12,846 nt of DNA from Ectocarpus siliculosus (Eukaryota; Sar; Phaeophyceae; Ectocarpales; Ectocarpaceae): contig FN649741.1 in assembly GCA_000310025.1 (NCBI GenBank), forward strand, positions 2,923,539-2,936,384, in the 5' to 3' direction. Every line of letters starts with the position of its first letter. Position 1 is the first letter of the stretch. The notes beneath the pieces were generated by a model, which saw nothing but the letters and a program-made list of their open reading frames with translations, had not been told where the DNA came from and searched no databases. The position numbers and the translations under genes were made by a program. Positions 11,929-12,846 of this stretch are shown here, piece after piece.

Positions 11929-12603
11929 GCAACCTACAGGGTAGTTGGGTGCCAATGTGTCCCGGCCGGCGCTGGCATGGCATTTAGCTCCGCTGTACAA
12001 TAGAAGTTTACAGCATCGTAGCAAACCCCTATGTGGACGTGTGAAGGAGATGCAAAAACACTGTTTTGACGTTGATATTTCATCGAATGGGTAAACTTGG
12101 TCCACTCGACCAAAACACGAGAACGTGAACAAGATAGCTACCCTCGGACACGATTGTCAAGTGTTGTGTGTCACGTGTTCGCACAACTCGATGGCGGAAA
12201 TTCGTTTCCGCGGGCGGCGGGCGGGATCCTTATTTCGCCGCGTTACATTTGGTGTGTGTGCGTCTGCGTGTGGAGCCTGAAACCGCAGCGCACCCGAGGA
12301 ATCCGTATGCACTCGTCTGCAAAGGTTTATTCGAGTCCGCACATATCAGCAGTTGTTTGTGTCGCATCATTGGACAAGCGGAGCTGCTCTCAAACCAAAT
12401 CCTAGCCTATTCCCTTTGCTCCGCGACCTTGGTTGTCCTCTCTTTCCTCTCCCCTTTCTTCTCTCCCCTTTACCGGCGTCTTGGCTAGATGATTTCACTT
12501 TGTTTCAGAGTGCATAGTCTCCATGACGTGTTATGTCGCTCTTTTTTGTGCTGCTTTCCCCTCCTGTATGCCCTCATCCTGCCCACACCACCCAACACAA
12601 ACT

Positions 12604-12622
12604 CCCCCCCCCCCCCCCCCCC
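12604..12622 (+). repeat. Poly-C run of 19
   Basis: Nineteen consecutive C, directly before the sequence changes character. Confidence 0.9.
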
Positions 12623-12846
12623 GCGGGACCTGGCATGGGCCTCCCTTCTTTACCAAAACCCGGGAAAAGGGGGGAAAAAAAAAGGGGCCCAACCCCCACC
12701 CTGGGGGTACTTTTGGGTGTTCCTCCCCCGCTGGTTTTTTGTGGGGGGGCATGAATCCCCCCGGGGGAGGGGAGGGGCTTCCCCTACGAGGGGGCGGGGG
12801 CCCAAAAATGAACGCCCAAAAATAAGCCGGGGCGGGCAAATCCCCC
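12623..12846. other. Homopolymer-rich end, probably low-quality sequence
   Basis: After the poly-C run nearly every position belongs to a run of three to nine equal bases. This looks like stuttered base calls beyond a homopolymer rather than natural DNA. Open frames in this part are Gly/Pro/Lys-rich artefacts and should not be annotated. Confidence 0.65.

Larger units (their letters stand above)
11172..12603. other. 3'UTR of gene 2 and intergenic DNA
   Basis: No gene supported on either strand. Open frames of about 60-125 codons lack any recognisable pattern. Besides the two repeat structures listed separately, there is a small perfect hairpin TTGGTC-CACTC-GACCAA at 12097-12113 and a CT-rich tract at about 12415-12475. 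No clear poly(A) signal was found. Confidence 0.5.

Noticed and set aside
12523-12825. Open frames of about 100 codons at the window end
   Set aside because: Gly/Pro/Lys-rich products of homopolymer runs, probably low-quality sequence.

Overview
The window is eukaryotic nuclear DNA, most likely from a brown alga (Ectocarpus-like stramenopile). This rests on the look of the sequence, not on a database match. Small GC-rich exons are separated by introns of about 260-780 bp with CT-rich 3' ends and GT-AG borders. The Cys-rich repeat protein resembles the large GCC2/GCC3 (ephrin-receptor-like) proteins known from brown algal genomes. No bacterial operon, rRNA, tRNA, CRISPR array or intact transposon was seen, and no convincing gene lies on the minus strand.

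Gene 1 (about 617 to 8579, + strand, 5' end outside or unresolved). I reconstructed 13 coding exons by following reading frame, splice signals and the repeat pattern of the protein: 617-714, 1146-1472, 1735-1836, 2559-2782, 3201-3289, 3647-3806, 4109-4265, 4596-4745, 5404-5718, 6150-6338, 7114-7266, 7563-7736 and 8307-8579. All junction phases agree and together give about 803 residues, of which about 61 are Cys. The protein is a tandem array of a roughly 100-residue module: a G-[YHF]-Y-x-x-G-G segment, a CEPGxxC...CPAGxxG...CxGxC segment, then a GFxCPEGSxSP...CGGxxxYCPxGS segment. One canonical ephrin-receptor-like repeat is inserted in the middle (exons 5-7). Several N-glycosylation sequons and the high Cys content suggest a secreted or cell-surface protein. 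No signal peptide or transmembrane segment falls inside the window.

8580-10014 is the 3' region of gene 1 plus intergenic DNA. It holds one possible alternative last exon (8743-8917), a 15-bp direct repeat and a possible poly(A) signal.

Gene 2 (start codon 10302, + strand) is a small protein of about 142 residues in two coding exons (10302-10680 and 11122-11171), with a probable 5'UTR intron (10115-10270). It has a charged N-terminal half and one clear membrane helix; I do not recognise the family. Its coding intron is 441 bp, a multiple of three without an in-frame stop, so intron retention would give a 289-residue protein with the same C-terminus.

11172-12600 is intergenic or 3'UTR sequence with two repeat structures: a duplicated 26-mer carrying a perfect 12-bp palindrome, and a pair of CCGGAGT-N4-GCACTC elements. 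12604 to the end starts with a 19-bp poly-C run and then becomes homopolymer-rich sequence that looks like poor base calling at a contig edge.

I see no link between the two genes beyond adjacency. The modular Cys-rich protein is the most interesting content; I see no evidence of a multi-gene system.
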